Assembly: GCA_029066805.1 (NCBI GenBank)
Contig: JAIEFT010000008.1
Coordinates: 1 to 37,718 of the forward strand
From: Clostridiales bacterium
GTDB taxonomy: Bacteria; Bacillota; Clostridia; Christensenellales; Pumilibacteraceae
Length of the DNA: 37,718 nucleotides
Direction of reading: 5' to 3'
Positions 1 through 7,377 of this stretch are shown piece by piece (the stretch's first letter is position 1; each line of letters opens with the position of its first letter). The notes under the pieces were generated by a model. The model saw only the letters and a list, made by a program, of their open reading frames with translations, ran no database searches and had not been told where the DNA came from. Position numbers and translations under genes: made by a program.

Positions 1-223
1 TTTGCCGTTCTGCCGCAGCTTTAGCCTTTTTTGCCGCTATATCCGCTTTTATCCGCTCTTTTTCGCGTTTTACTGCATGTTTATTCTGCTCGGCTGCCTG
101 CTTGACTTTTTTGTTTTCGGCTTTACGCTCAAGGCGTCGGCGCTTTAACTCGGCTTTTTGCTTTAACTTGTCCGACTTGTTTTTTTGTTTTTCGGCAGGC
201 ACGCGTTCTGTCTTTTTACTCAT
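1..223 (-). CDS. Truncated gene: Lys/Ala-rich basic N-terminus, unknown
   Basis: Only the first 74 codons lie in the window; the gene runs off the left edge. The ATG overlaps the stop of the upstream YqfC-like gene in an ATGA junction, which implies translational coupling and fixes the start. The visible protein begins MSKKTERVPAEKQKNK and continues as an almost uninterrupted Lys/Arg/Glu/Ala/Gln stretch, likely a basic helix or disordered tail; no membrane segment is seen yet. In Bacillus and many Clostridia yqfC is followed by yqfD (a sporulation membrane protein), so this may be a YqfD with a basic extension, but nothing visible proves that. Confidence 0.6.
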   Translation of the reverse strand, partial: MSKKTERVPAEKQKNKSDKLKQKAELKRRRLERKAENKKVKQAAEQNKHAVKREKERIKADIAAKKAKAAAERQ

Positions 224-474
224 AGGTCGGTCACCGTGTACGAGCAAACTCTGCCTACTATCGCCGCGCAATCGTCCGTCATCTCCTTTACGGCGAGCTT
301 TTCGCCCTCAATCGTGATCAACCCGGACGGGATTTTGAATATCATTTCTTTTTCGTCAATTTTAATCGGGCGCGCGCCTTCTATGTAAAAAGCGTCACGC
401 CCGAATATTACCGCTTGGAATTTGTATTCCGCTGTATTAGAGAATATTTTTGCCGCTTGCTCGATAAAACTCAT
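220..474 (-). CDS. yqfC: YabP/YqfC-family sporulation protein
   Basis: 84 residues, the usual size for this family of small beta-rich sporulation proteins. The core reads VIFGRDAFYIEGARPIKIDE, then a 'GLITIEGEKLAVKEM' stretch and a terminal 'IVGRVCSYTV' strand, the alternating pattern of YabP/YqfC proteins (strand, 'G...I.G..L.V', 'G.V..V.Y'). Family members are made in the mother cell and are needed for sporulation; the biochemical role is unknown. The position just after an NfeD-like gene matches the Bacillus yqeZ-yqfA-yqfB-yqfC-yqfD neighbourhood, so YqfC is preferred over YabP. No strong ribosome binding site is visible before the ATG. It overlaps the next gene by 4 nt. Confidence 0.72.
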   Translation of the reverse strand: MSFIEQAAKIFSNTAEYKFQAVIFGRDAFYIEGARPIKIDEKEMIFKIPSGLITIEGEKLAVKEMTDDCAAIVGRVCSYTVTDL

Positions 475-522
475 AGTGGTTTATTCTATGTTATTTCCGA
501 ACGGCATAGAACGCTATAACGG

Positions 523-1026
523 TTAATTATCTTCGTCAACTCGCTCGACAATGATTTTGTCTTGAGTGATTTTGGTTATCTTGACTTTTTCGCCCGACAT
601 AATCGGTGTGAAGCTGTATACAACAAGATTGACGTCGTTGATCGTGGCGTTGCCCGTTAAGTCAATCGGAGTGTTGGCTATTCCAATACTGTCGATCAGT
701 CCGCTGTACTTGCGCGAGCGCTCGCCCGCCTTTTCCATTCTTGCAACCTTAAGCCAGTCGCGACGTTGCGTTACAAGCGATACACAATGCACCGCAAACA
801 GCAATACCGACGTCAGCAAAACAAACACAAACGCCTCTCCCGCCGAACCGTACACCATGCGCGTACAAAATGCCGCGCCGATTAGCGATACGCCCAAAGC
901 ATACGCCACGCCGTGCATGGGCTGGAAAAATTCTATACAAAACAGAATGAAGCCCGTTATCCACAAGCATATCGACACCATATCGATATTGGAAAACAGC
1001 GCCACAAAGCTTTGAGCAAGCGACAT
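523..1026 (-). CDS. NfeD-like membrane protein
   Basis: 167 residues. Two or three hydrophobic segments fill roughly residues 15-80, followed by a basic linker and a C-terminal beta domain (about 105-163) with 'GNATINDVN', 'PIMSGEKVKITKITQDKIIV', the OB-fold pattern of NfeD proteins (G.A.I.g..., i..G..V.V......l.V). NfeD proteins sit in the membrane and usually work with flotillin-like FloA or SPFH partners. The ATG at 1026 is chosen over an upstream in-frame one because GGAGAGG lies just before it and the glycosylase stop is one base away. No floA gene follows; yqfC comes directly after. Operon with the glycosylase upstream. Confidence 0.75.
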   Translation of the reverse strand: MSLAQSFVALFSNIDMVSICLWITGFILFCIEFFQPMHGVAYALGVSLIGAAFCTRMVYGSAGEAFVFVLLTSVLLFAVHCVSLVTQRRDWLKVARMEKAGERSRKYSGLIDSIGIANTPIDLTGNATINDVNLVVYSFTPIMSGEKVKITKITQDKIIVERVDEDN

Positions 1027-1027
1027 C

Positions 1028-1834
1028 TTATACCTGACCTCTCCGCAAAATAGCGTAGTAGTAAAACAGCAATTGCTGGACATAACCCGCATGCGCGCCG
1101 TACTTTTCCATCAGCCGCGCGCGAGTCTGCGTTTCGGATTCCATGCCGACGCGCTGGGTTTTGAACATCCAAGTATCTATGGGAAAAACTTCCAAGCGCC
1201 CAAGAGCGAACAGCGACACACAGTCGGCTATTTTTTGCCCAACGCCTGAAAGCGTCTTTAGCATTTTTTGCGCGTCCGCGGTGTTCGCCGCGTACATCCT
1301 GTTGAGTATGTCTGTTTCGGCGCAAATCTTGGCAGTGTCTGATATGTATTGCGATCTGTAGCCGCAGCCAAGCGCGTCAAGCTGCCTGCGGTTTACGCCC
1401 GCCAACTGCTCCGGCGTGGGAAAAACGTCGCCGAACTCCGCGCAAATCCTACTGATAATCGTCTTTATGCGCGGGATGTTGTTGTTGGCGGATATAATAA
1501 ACGATATAATCGTTTCAAACAGCGGTTGATGCAGTATGCGAAGAGCGCCACAGCTTTCAAGTGCGGGCGCAAGCTCGGGAAAACGGCTCAGCTCGCGTTT
1601 GGCTCGGAGAACGTCACGATCGAGATTAAAGAAGTTGACAAAGTAATCTACGGCAGTTGTATCAATAATGACCGCGTCACCGAGCGAACAAATATCGCAA
1701 GAATACCGACCGGACTTTACCGAATATCCATTTTCGGTTTTTTCGTAACGAAAAAGCTGACCACACTCGATAGTGGCTTTTACGTCAATGTCGCTTGCGT
1801 CAACGATAATTCTGTTTGCTTCGGTTTTGTACAT
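1028..1834 (-). CDS. ogg: 8-oxoguanine DNA glycosylase/AP lyase, Ogg1 type
   Basis: 268 residues. It removes oxidised guanine from DNA and nicks the strand by beta-elimination. The helix-hairpin-helix 'LSGVGQKIADC' carries the expected Schiff-base lysine (K201), and 'FPIDTWM' the catalytic aspartate (D220), as in Ogg1 GVGTKVADC...VDVH. An N-terminal Ogg_N-like domain (about 1-100, 'CGQLFRY') precedes the glycosylase core with 'FETIISFIISANNNI', so this is the long Ogg1 form rather than the short archaeal or MutY/Nth forms. No iron-sulphur cysteine cluster is present at the C-terminus. It begins a minus-strand group (ogg-nfeD-yqfC) and is separated from rpmA by a terminator. Confidence 0.88.
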   Translation of the reverse strand: MYKTEANRIIVDASDIDVKATIECGQLFRYEKTENGYSVKSGRYSCDICSLGDAVIIDTTAVDYFVNFFNLDRDVLRAKRELSRFPELAPALESCGALRILHQPLFETIISFIISANNNIPRIKTIISRICAEFGDVFPTPEQLAGVNRRQLDALGCGYRSQYISDTAKICAETDILNRMYAANTADAQKMLKTLSGVGQKIADCVSLFALGRLEVFPIDTWMFKTQRVGMESETQTRARLMEKYGAHAGYVQQLLFYYYAILRRGQV

Positions 1835-1883
1835 AAATAAAGACCTTTTGAAAATAAAAACGAAATTTTTGCCTTACTAATTG

Positions 1884-1910
1884 AAAAAAGGGGTTTTTTG
1901 CGCCCCCTTT
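1884..1910 (-). terminator. Rho-independent terminator after rpmA
   Basis: Read on the minus strand: AAAGGGG, a loop, CCCCTTTTTT. It lies 49 bases after the rpmA stop and ends the rplU-prp-rpmA operon before ogg. Confidence 0.8.
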
Positions 1911-1958
1911 GACATTAGTAGTAACAGTATTAAATTATGCGCCCGAGATTAATAAAAA

Positions 1959-2243
1959 TTACTCGGCTGCGGCAACGGGATAAACGCTAACCTGTTTGCG
2001 ATTGCCCTTGTTTTCAAACTTGACTTTGCCGTCGACAAGCGCGAACAAAGTATCGTCTCCACCGCGACCGACGTTCTCGCCGGGGTGAACCTTAGTGCCA
2101 CGCTGACGAATAAGGATGTTGCCCGCGAGCACGAACTGACCGTCCGCACGTTTTACGCCAAGGCGCTGTGCGTTACTGTCTCTGCCGTTTTTTGTAGAAC
2201 CGCCGCCCTTTTTGTGAGCGAACAACTGAATATTAATAAACAT
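1959..2243 (-). CDS. rpmA: 50S ribosomal protein L27 with cleavable N-terminus
   Basis: 94 residues. L27 reaches the peptidyl-transferase centre of the ribosome. The core '[19 protein letters not shown]', '[21 protein letters not shown]' is diagnostic. The protein begins [15 protein letters not shown]: the Firmicute N-terminal extension ends in an aromatic/hydrophobic residue before A-x-K-K, the site cut by protease Prp (LNLQFF/ASKKG in Staphylococcus), here probably after F8. The protease gene is immediately upstream (2 bases between genes). Confidence 0.97.
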   Translation of the reverse strand: MFINIQLFAHKKGGGSTKNGRDSNAQRLGVKRADGQFVLAGNILIRQRGTKVHPGENVGRGGDDTLFALVDGKVKFENKGNRKQVSVYPVAAAE

Positions 2244-2245
2244 GT

Positions 2246-2548
2246 TTATGCTTCCTCCAAATTGAGATTTTGCGGAAAACCGCTCGCTAAATCTTGTAGC
2301 CCTACCTGCATTGCTCTGATAATTACGTCCGCGTCGTGACCGTCGGGAACATTAAACTCGAAATATCCGTCACGTTCCTTGTAAGGAATGTCGCCGTAAA
2401 TATCGACTATTGCGAGGTATGCGGTTTGTATAAGCGTGGAAACCGCCGCGCACAGAATGTCGCTGCCGCTTTTATCCAGATTACTGTGTCCGGACGCGCG
2501 TACGCCTATAATCCTGTCGGCGTTAACCAACAACTTGACTTTTATCAT
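2246..2548 (-). CDS. prp: Ribosomal-processing cysteine protease Prp
   Basis: 100 residues. Prp removes the N-terminal extension of L27 so that mature 50S subunits can form. The signature '[18 protein letters not shown]' contains the catalytic pair H21 and C33, at the spacing known for the family. The start overlaps the rplU stop (ATGA), and rpmA follows: the rplU-prp-rpmA arrangement found in Firmicutes whose L27 is extended. Confidence 0.94.
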   Translation of the reverse strand: MIKVKLLVNADRIIGVRASGHSNLDKSGSDILCAAVSTLIQTAYLAIVDIYGDIPYKERDGYFEFNVPDGHDADVIIRAMQVGLQDLASGFPQNLNLEEA

Positions 2549-2847
2549 ACAATGGCGTCGATTTTTATGCGCGTTTTGTACTGACGATGACCTTGCTTTT
2601 TGCGCACGTTCTTTTTCGCTTTGTACTTGAACACGATAACCTTGGGCGCTCTGAACTGACGCACAACGGTAGCATTTACCGTTTTGCCTTCCGCCTCGCC
2701 GCCTGCGACGATATTTTCGCCGTCGCCGGTGAGCAGAACCTTCAAGTTGACGGTAGCGCCCTCTTCTGCGTCAAGACGCTCCACATCAAGAACGTCACCC
2801 ACGCATACGCGGTACTGCTTTCCGCCCGTTTCGATAATTGCAAACAT
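2545..2847 (-). CDS. rplU: 50S ribosomal protein L21
   Basis: 100 residues, full length. It begins MFAIIETGGKQYRV and ends with 'KKNVRKKQGHRQYKTRIKI', both diagnostic of L21, a 23S rRNA-binding protein of the large subunit. A strong GGAGG lies 7 bases before the ATG. It is first in the rplU-prp-rpmA operon and is preceded by a consensus promoter and a structured leader of about 75 nt. Confidence 0.97.
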   Translation of the reverse strand: MFAIIETGGKQYRVCVGDVLDVERLDAEEGATVNLKVLLTGDGENIVAGGEAEGKTVNATVVRQFRAPKVIVFKYKAKKNVRKKQGHRQYKTRIKIDAIV

Positions 2848-2920
2848 AGCCTAACCTCCGTTTAGTATTCGCCGTCGGGGTTTCGGTTGACCGAATTAAA
2901 AGACCCTTTTCGCGCGGTTC
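2848..2920 (-). ncRNA. Candidate rplU (L21) leader RNA
   Basis: The 5' untranslated region between the promoter and rplU contains a nested hairpin on the minus strand: TTCGG-TCAA-CCGAA (2882-2895) enclosed by GGGT/ACCC (2878-2906). Many Firmicutes carry an L21 leader that controls this operon; the position fits, but I could not compare it with the Rfam model. Confidence 0.45.
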
Positions 2921-2926
2921 TGAAAA

Positions 2927-2956
2927 ATTATATCATAAAGCAATATGCCATGTCAA
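2927..2956 (-). promoter_or_regulatory. Sigma-A promoter of rplU-prp-rpmA
   Basis: On the minus strand, TTGACA (2951-2956), 18-base spacer, TATAAT (2927-2932): a full match to both hexamers. The -35 box lies directly beside repeat copy A. Confidence 0.85.
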
Positions 2957-2961
2957 GCAAA

Positions 2962-3119
2962 ACATACTTCTTTTGTAAAAGAAGTATGTAAGAAAACTTT
3001 AATTCGATTGTTTGTGTGTTTGCTTGACTAATCTATTCTTTTGTCACTCCGAGCACGGCGAGGAGTCTCATCATTAATGCCGCATAGCGGCTCATTCTGC
3101 ATTCTTAATTCTGAATTAT
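2962..3119. repeat. Dispersed intergenic repeat, copy A
   Basis: About 158 bp between the aspartokinase stop and the rplU promoter. It opens with a perfect inverted repeat (2962-2989; ACATACTTCTTTT, 2-base loop, AAAAGAAGTATGT), then an AAGAAAACTTTAATTCGATT block, a 'GTCACTCCGAGCACGGCGA'-like block followed by GGAGTCTCATC, and ends in TTCTGCATTCTTAATTCTGA. The same blocks in the same order recur at 18800-18916 and 20321-20470. No coding potential. It may also terminate aspartokinase transcripts. Confidence 0.7.
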
Positions 3120-4430
3120 CTAAACTTCAAACTCGCCTGTAAGGGCTTTTAACGCGCGCTCGAAGTCGCTGTCGGACACGCCTAAAATAAGATTGATTTC
3201 CGACGCGCCCATATCCAGCATGCGCAAATTTATATTTGCGTGCGACAGCCTATTTATAGCGCGCGCCGCCGTGCCCGGGCGGGACTTCATGCCGTGACCT
3301 ACTATCGCTATCAGTGAGATGTCGGTAGTGAGCGAGATATGATCGGGATTCACTTCCATTTTTACTTCTTCGATAAGCTTGTTTGTGGTTTCCGAGTCCA
3401 CCGCGGAAAAAACGACGGTTACAGAGTCGATTCCGCTTGGAATGTGCTCGACAGACACGCCGTATCGCTCGAAACAACTTAACACTCGGCGCATGATACC
3501 GACTTCCGAGTTCATCAACGATTTGTCGATATGCATGGAAAAAAAGTGCTGCCTGCCGGCAATCGCGGTGATAGGCATATTGTTTTTTCGAACATGCTTG
3601 CCTGACAAAAACTCCTCCGTAGGCACGATTTTTGTTCCGATAGCGTTCTCGTTGAATGTATTTAGTATATGAATGGGTATGTTCGCTTTGCGCACGGGAA
3701 AAATCGATTCGGGGTGCAACACATTTGCGCCCATGTACGCAAGCTCGCGTAACTCCTTGTACGTAAGCACGTCAATCACCGACGCGTGCGGCACAAAGCG
3801 CGGGTCGCAGGTCATAAACCCGTCCACGTCCGTAAAATTTTCGTATACGTCGGCATCTACCGCGCGCGCAACTATTGCGCCGGATACATCCGAGCCGCCG
3901 CGCGAGAACGTGACTATCCTACCGTTTTCGTCGCTGCCGTAAAACCCGGGGATCACAACGTCGAGCTTACCCTTTAGCCCGACTTTACATGTGTCCTGCG
4001 TAAGTTCGTCATCAAAAGAATTTCCGTTGAACCTGATAAGCTCCGCCGCGTCGATAAAAGAATAATTTAATACTCCTGCGAGAAGCTTTGCGCACAAGTA
4101 TTCCCCACGCGAAAGTATGTAGCAGTAATCGGCTTGGACTATATTGCGCTCGATCGCGTCAAGCTCGCCGTCAAGCAGTCCGAGCAATCCCACGCCTTCG
4201 CACAGCCGTTCAAAACGACTGCGCACGGGTGCAAACGCCGCCTTGCGATCGCACGCACACGCCTCGCTTACCTTAACAAGCGCGTCCGTCACCTTATCCT
4301 CGCCCTCGGCTTTGCCCGGAGCGGACACAACGACGAACCGCCTATCGCGATCCTGCTTTATTATTTTTGCGACGCGCAGTATGCTGTCCGCTGTGGACAT
4401 GGAAGTGCCGCCGAACTTTACCGCCTTCAT
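3120..4430 (-). CDS. Aspartate kinase (monofunctional, two ACT domains)
   Basis: 436 residues. It phosphorylates aspartate, the first step to lysine, threonine, methionine and diaminopimelate. The N-terminus MKAVKFGGTSM is the kinase signature; 'SRGGSDVSGAIVARA' and 'YENFTDVDGFMTCDPR' are the nucleotide/aspartate-site motifs. After the kinase domain (about 1-280) come two ACT regulatory domains ('SEVGIMRRVLSCFERYGVSV' and 'AIVGHGMKSRPGTAARA'), so feedback inhibition by an amino acid is expected. Length and arrangement resemble the YclM/ThrD type. GGAG precedes the ATG by 8 bases. It follows the DUF1015 gene by 65 bases on the same strand without an obvious terminator. Confidence 0.93.
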   Translation of the reverse strand: MKAVKFGGTSMSTADSILRVAKIIKQDRDRRFVVVSAPGKAEGEDKVTDALVKVSEACACDRKAAFAPVRSRFERLCEGVGLLGLLDGELDAIERNIVQADYCYILSRGEYLCAKLLAGVLNYSFIDAAELIRFNGNSFDDELTQDTCKVGLKGKLDVVIPGFYGSDENGRIVTFSRGGSDVSGAIVARAVDADVYENFTDVDGFMTCDPRFVPHASVIDVLTYKELRELAYMGANVLHPESIFPVRKANIPIHILNTFNENAIGTKIVPTEEFLSGKHVRKNNMPITAIAGRQHFFSMHIDKSLMNSEVGIMRRVLSCFERYGVSVEHIPSGIDSVTVVFSAVDSETTNKLIEEVKMEVNPDHISLTTDISLIAIVGHGMKSRPGTAARAINRLSHANINLRMLDMGASEINLILGVSDSDFERALKALTGEFEV

Positions 4431-4495
4431 CTACCGTACTCCATTTCTATATATTCACATTGTCGATATATAGTTAAACAATTTTTATTTTTGCT

Positions 4496-5641
4496 CTATT
4501 TTATCTTGCGACATTCTATGTAATACCGCTTTTCTTCCGCCTCTCCGAGCGAGAACGTCTTTTTGGGCAGTACGCCGTTTTTAACAACATACATGAACAA
4601 CTCGGATTTTTGTATGCCGCGCATTTCTATACCGACATATCCGCGCTGACATAGCTTATCCGTGCCGTGCACGTATTCTATATACCCGCCGTTGCCTTTG
4701 ACGTAATCCTCGCAGAACCTGTCTATTGCCGTTATTGCCTCTATCTTGTCAGACGGCACGCTTATGGTGACGGGCTCGGGCATATACAGCGTAGCGGCCG
4801 AGTCGCCTGTTATTGCCGAGCGCAAACCGTCCGCAAATTTTTTTGCACTGTCTGTTTTTACGAGACGATGTATCGGCTCAAACACAAGTCCGTCGTCATA
4901 AATATTGACTATTTCCACAAGCGCTTTTTGGTTGAGCGACGTCGGATTATTTAGGCTGCAAAACTTAGCCGTTGCAAGCGAATGATTGCCGTCGCCTACC
5001 AATGCGAAAAGGCGCGTACCGAACTTGTTAACACTGCTGTCGATAATCTTATTGACGGCAATATCGAGCGCCGAAGTATTTTCTATCAGCTCACCGGTTA
5101 TATGCCCGCCGTTACCGTTTAGCTCGCCGTCATACACAGTCCGTTTTTTTGCATTGCGGCATGCTGACATGAGCAAATCGTCAGGGTCGTCAACAAGCAG
5201 CATTATATGCGGCATTTCGAAGTCAATAGCTTCGCGTATTTTTACTCGCGGAGGGATGCGTTCCTCTATAGTGCGCTCCGACGCTCGGACAAGCGTTTGC
5301 GAGCCCGGCTTGTAGTCGTAATCAAACAGGTCGATTGACGCCACAACACCGTGACGCACTCTGCCGTAGCACGTTTTGCGCGTAACGTACACCGCACCGT
5401 GTACTTTTGTGAACCTTTCGCTCGGCACGTCAGCAGCGGCACGCCGAATTGCCGCAATGCGCTTTTCCGAATCAGACAAAAAGCATTCCGGCAAAATAAA
5501 ATCCAAAGCCGAAAACGGCGGCATTTCTGCCGCGCGTGTGTTCCAATATTCGGGGTCTGCGGCAAACTGATCGCACGCGACCGCCGCAAAGTCCGCTACG
5601 TCGCCAGTAGGCAACAATATCTCGTCGTTAAAATCAATCAT
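4496..5641 (-). CDS. DUF1015-family protein
   Basis: 381 residues starting MIDFNDEILLPTGD. Motifs of the family are visible: an N-terminal 'DQFAADPEYW', a central 'HIMLLVDDP' and the conserved 'ALVGDGNHSLATAK' (the family's A.G.H...A pattern). The function is not established; homologues are common in Clostridia and are often found near amino-acid genes, so the neighbouring aspartokinase is consistent but not informative. The ATG at 5641 shares a base with the stop of the upstream stub (TAATG), implying translational coupling; longer in-frame starts upstream would run through that gene and are rejected. Confidence 0.8.
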   Translation of the reverse strand: MIDFNDEILLPTGDVADFAAVACDQFAADPEYWNTRAAEMPPFSALDFILPECFLSDSEKRIAAIRRAAADVPSERFTKVHGAVYVTRKTCYGRVRHGVVASIDLFDYDYKPGSQTLVRASERTIEERIPPRVKIREAIDFEMPHIMLLVDDPDDLLMSACRNAKKRTVYDGELNGNGGHITGELIENTSALDIAVNKIIDSSVNKFGTRLFALVGDGNHSLATAKFCSLNNPTSLNQKALVEIVNIYDDGLVFEPIHRLVKTDSAKKFADGLRSAITGDSAATLYMPEPVTISVPSDKIEAITAIDRFCEDYVKGNGGYIEYVHGTDKLCQRGYVGIEMRGIQKSELFMYVVKNGVLPKKTFSLGEAEEKRYYIECRKIK

Positions 5642-5796
5642 TACACCAATCCCGAAAGTCCTGCGGCAAGCGCCCAAAACACTGCCGCAGCAAAAATAGA
5701 CAGCAGCTTCCAACCGATATTATGCACAAATACGCCTTTTAAAAACGACACGAACTTGTTGGGTCTTTTAGCATTTTCTTGTTTCCGGTTGTTCAT
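5641..5796 (-). CDS. CdaR/YbbR-like membrane anchor stub (51 aa)
   Basis: 51 residues: a basic N-terminus (MNNRKQENAKRPNKF) and one membrane helix 'NIGWKLLSIFAAAVFWALA', then a stop three residues later. This is how CdaR (YbbR) proteins begin: a short cytosolic tail and an 'N..WK..S...A...W' transmembrane helix. In most Bacillota cdaR follows cdaA and continues with several extracellular YbbR repeats; here none exist, and the next gene starts at the stop codon. The position 1 base after cdaA (TGATATG) supports a CdaR remnant or minimal version. An upstream in-frame Met inside cdaA is rejected. Function as a CdaA partner is inference. Confidence 0.6.
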   Translation of the reverse strand: MNNRKQENAKRPNKFVSFLKGVFVHNIGWKLLSIFAAAVFWALAAGLSGLV

Positions 5797-5797
5797 A

Positions 5798-6640
5798 TCA
5801 ACCCTCCCTGCGACGGTGCTTGCGCGTGGACTGCGGCGTAGCCTGCAAGCCGTATGTCTGTTCGAGTTTATCGGTAAGCATTTGCGAATCGAAGTAGCGC
5901 GTAAGCTCACCGTGCTGCGCTATGGAAATAACGCCCGTCTCCTCGGACACGATAATCGTAAGAACATTATAGTTTTCGCTGACGCCTATGCCCGCGCGGT
6001 GACGAGTGCCGAGCTCCTTGTCTATCGCATTGGACTGCGAAAGCGGAAGGAAGCACCCTGCCGCAACTATGCGGTTGCCGCGAACAAATACCGCGCCGTC
6101 GTGCAACGGGGCTTTGGTGTTGAAAATACTCTCGAGCAAAGCGCAGGACAGCACTGCGTCCAGCTTTGTTCCGGAATCTATAATGTGTTCGGGCAAATTC
6201 TGTGTGGAAATAATAATGAGAGCGCCGACGTTCTTTTTTGACATGTTTTGCGCAGCGCGAACAATATCGTTGATTGCGGAATGCAATTCCTCGTCCGACA
6301 CGTCATAAGCGGTGGTGTACTGCTCGTGCATATCACGCGACGAAGCGAGTTTAAGCAGTCCGCGCTTGGTTTCGGCCGGGAATACAAATACTATCACTAT
6401 AGCGACAAGTATTATGCCGTACTTCATGATAGAACCGATAAGCGGCAAGTCCATAAAGCCGGAAGACAAAACAATACTCGCCGCGATAAACACGAGTATG
6501 AATATTATAAGCTTGCCTGCATTATTCTTTTTGAGGAATACAATCATGCCGTAAATGAGCAAAGCGGCAAGCACTATGTCTATCGCGCACGCCCACGGCT
6601 TTGCCGCCATTTTATTGTAGATGTTAGTTAAAAAATCCAT
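5798..6640 (-). CDS. cdaA: Diadenylate cyclase CdaA
   Basis: 280 residues. It makes cyclic di-AMP from two ATP at the membrane, a messenger controlling potassium uptake and osmotic balance. Three transmembrane helices (about 19-36, 43-60, 72-88) precede a DAC domain with both catalytic motifs: 'APLHDGAVFV' (DGA at 181-183) and 'GTRHRAGIGVSE' (RHR at 213-215). The C-terminus is short and basic (STRKHRRREG). It has its own promoter and heads the group cdaA - CdaR-like stub - DUF1015. The usual third gene, glmM, is not in this window. Confidence 0.95.
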   Translation of the reverse strand: MDFLTNIYNKMAAKPWACAIDIVLAALLIYGMIVFLKKNNAGKLIIFILVFIAASIVLSSGFMDLPLIGSIMKYGIILVAIVIVFVFPAETKRGLLKLASSRDMHEQYTTAYDVSDEELHSAINDIVRAAQNMSKKNVGALIIISTQNLPEHIIDSGTKLDAVLSCALLESIFNTKAPLHDGAVFVRGNRIVAAGCFLPLSQSNAIDKELGTRHRAGIGVSENYNVLTIIVSEETGVISIAQHGELTRYFDSQMLTDKLEQTYGLQATPQSTRKHRRREG

Positions 6641-6659
6641 ATGCCCCGTACCTAATTAA

Positions 6660-6688
6660 ATTATACATTATTGTTATTTTAATTTCAA
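6660..6688 (-). promoter_or_regulatory. Sigma-A promoter of cdaA
   Basis: Minus strand: TTGAAA (6683-6688), 17-base spacer, TATAAT (6660-6665), 20 bases before the cdaA ATG. Confidence 0.75.
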
Positions 6689-6763
6689 TGATTTTGAGCT
6701 AATTTTTTTGAGTTTTTACTAATTTTTTTTTGCTTACCTACAATATGACGCAACAGCAATAAA

Positions 6764-6788
6764 AAAGGCGTTACACCGTAACGCCTTT
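6764..6788 (-). terminator. Rho-independent terminator after the 6799-7281 gene
   Basis: Perfect 11-bp stem AAAGGCGTTAC/GTAACGCCTTT with a 3-base loop, followed on the minus strand by a T run. It separates this gene from cdaA. Confidence 0.85.
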
Positions 6789-6798
6789 AATTTTTGTT

Positions 6799-7281
6799 TT
6801 AGCCGCCGAACCAACCGCTTATTGTACTGCCGAGGTTCGTGAAAAACTCGGTTATTCCGAACTTGCCGAACATATCCGACATGATCAATCCAAAGTTGAA
6901 CTTGTCAACCACAAAGAAACACCACAAGATAACTACAGCAAGCGTCGCAACAATCAAAATTAGAACATTCAAAAGGCAACTACGGAGATTGATGGGACTG
7001 CGCAATTTTTTGAGCTTGTTATTGGGATCGTTGCTCTCCTTTATCGCCTGCTCTATCTGCGCCTGAGTCATTTGATCGGGCGATAGGTTTGCAAGCGGAA
7101 CGGACGGCATGCCGGTAGAAGGTACTCCGTTGGAGGCTGCACCAGTAGGCGGCATTCCCGCCGCCGGCGGAACTGCGCCCGCCGCCGCGCCTTTAGCGTC
7201 CTTTTTATCTTTGCCCTTCTTATCCTTTACAGGTTTTTCCTTGGTAGGCTTTTCGGGCTTTGTTTTGTCTTTTTTTGCCAT
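6799..7281 (-). CDS. Lys/Pro-rich single-pass membrane protein, unknown
   Basis: 160 residues, not recognised. Residues 1-30 are almost entirely Lys, Asp, Glu and Pro (MAKKDKTKPEKPTKEK...), 31-65 are a low-complexity Ala/Gly/Pro/Met segment, 66-95 are polar, and about 98-120 form one membrane helix ('LLNVLILIVATLAVVILWCF'), followed by a short Phe/Gly-rich tail ending WFGG. The layout suggests a disordered cytosolic N-terminus tethered to the membrane. It has its own promoter, AGAGG ribosome binding site and terminator, so it is a single-gene unit. Confidence 0.7.
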   Translation of the reverse strand: MAKKDKTKPEKPTKEKPVKDKKGKDKKDAKGAAAGAVPPAAGMPPTGAASNGVPSTGMPSVPLANLSPDQMTQAQIEQAIKESNDPNNKLKKLRSPINLRSCLLNVLILIVATLAVVILWCFFVVDKFNFGLIMSDMFGKFGITEFFTNLGSTISGWFGG

Positions 7282-7311
7282 GGAATCCTCTAATATAGCA
7301 TTCTATTGTAT

Positions 7312-7340
7312 ATTATATATCATACCGACAAAAAAATCAA
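7312..7340 (-). promoter_or_regulatory. Sigma-A promoter of the 6799-7281 gene
   Basis: Minus strand: TTGATT (7335-7340), 17-base spacer, TATAAT (7312-7317), 30 bases before the ATG at 7281. Confidence 0.7.
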
Positions 7341-7377
7341 GTACTTTTAGAGAATTGATTATACTAAATTCTCGACA

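Noticed and set aside
5351..6241. 296-codon open frame on the plus strand
   Set aside because: It is antisense to the 5' end of the DUF1015 gene, the stub and the cdaA DAC domain, whose motifs are clear; its translation has no recognisable family pattern.
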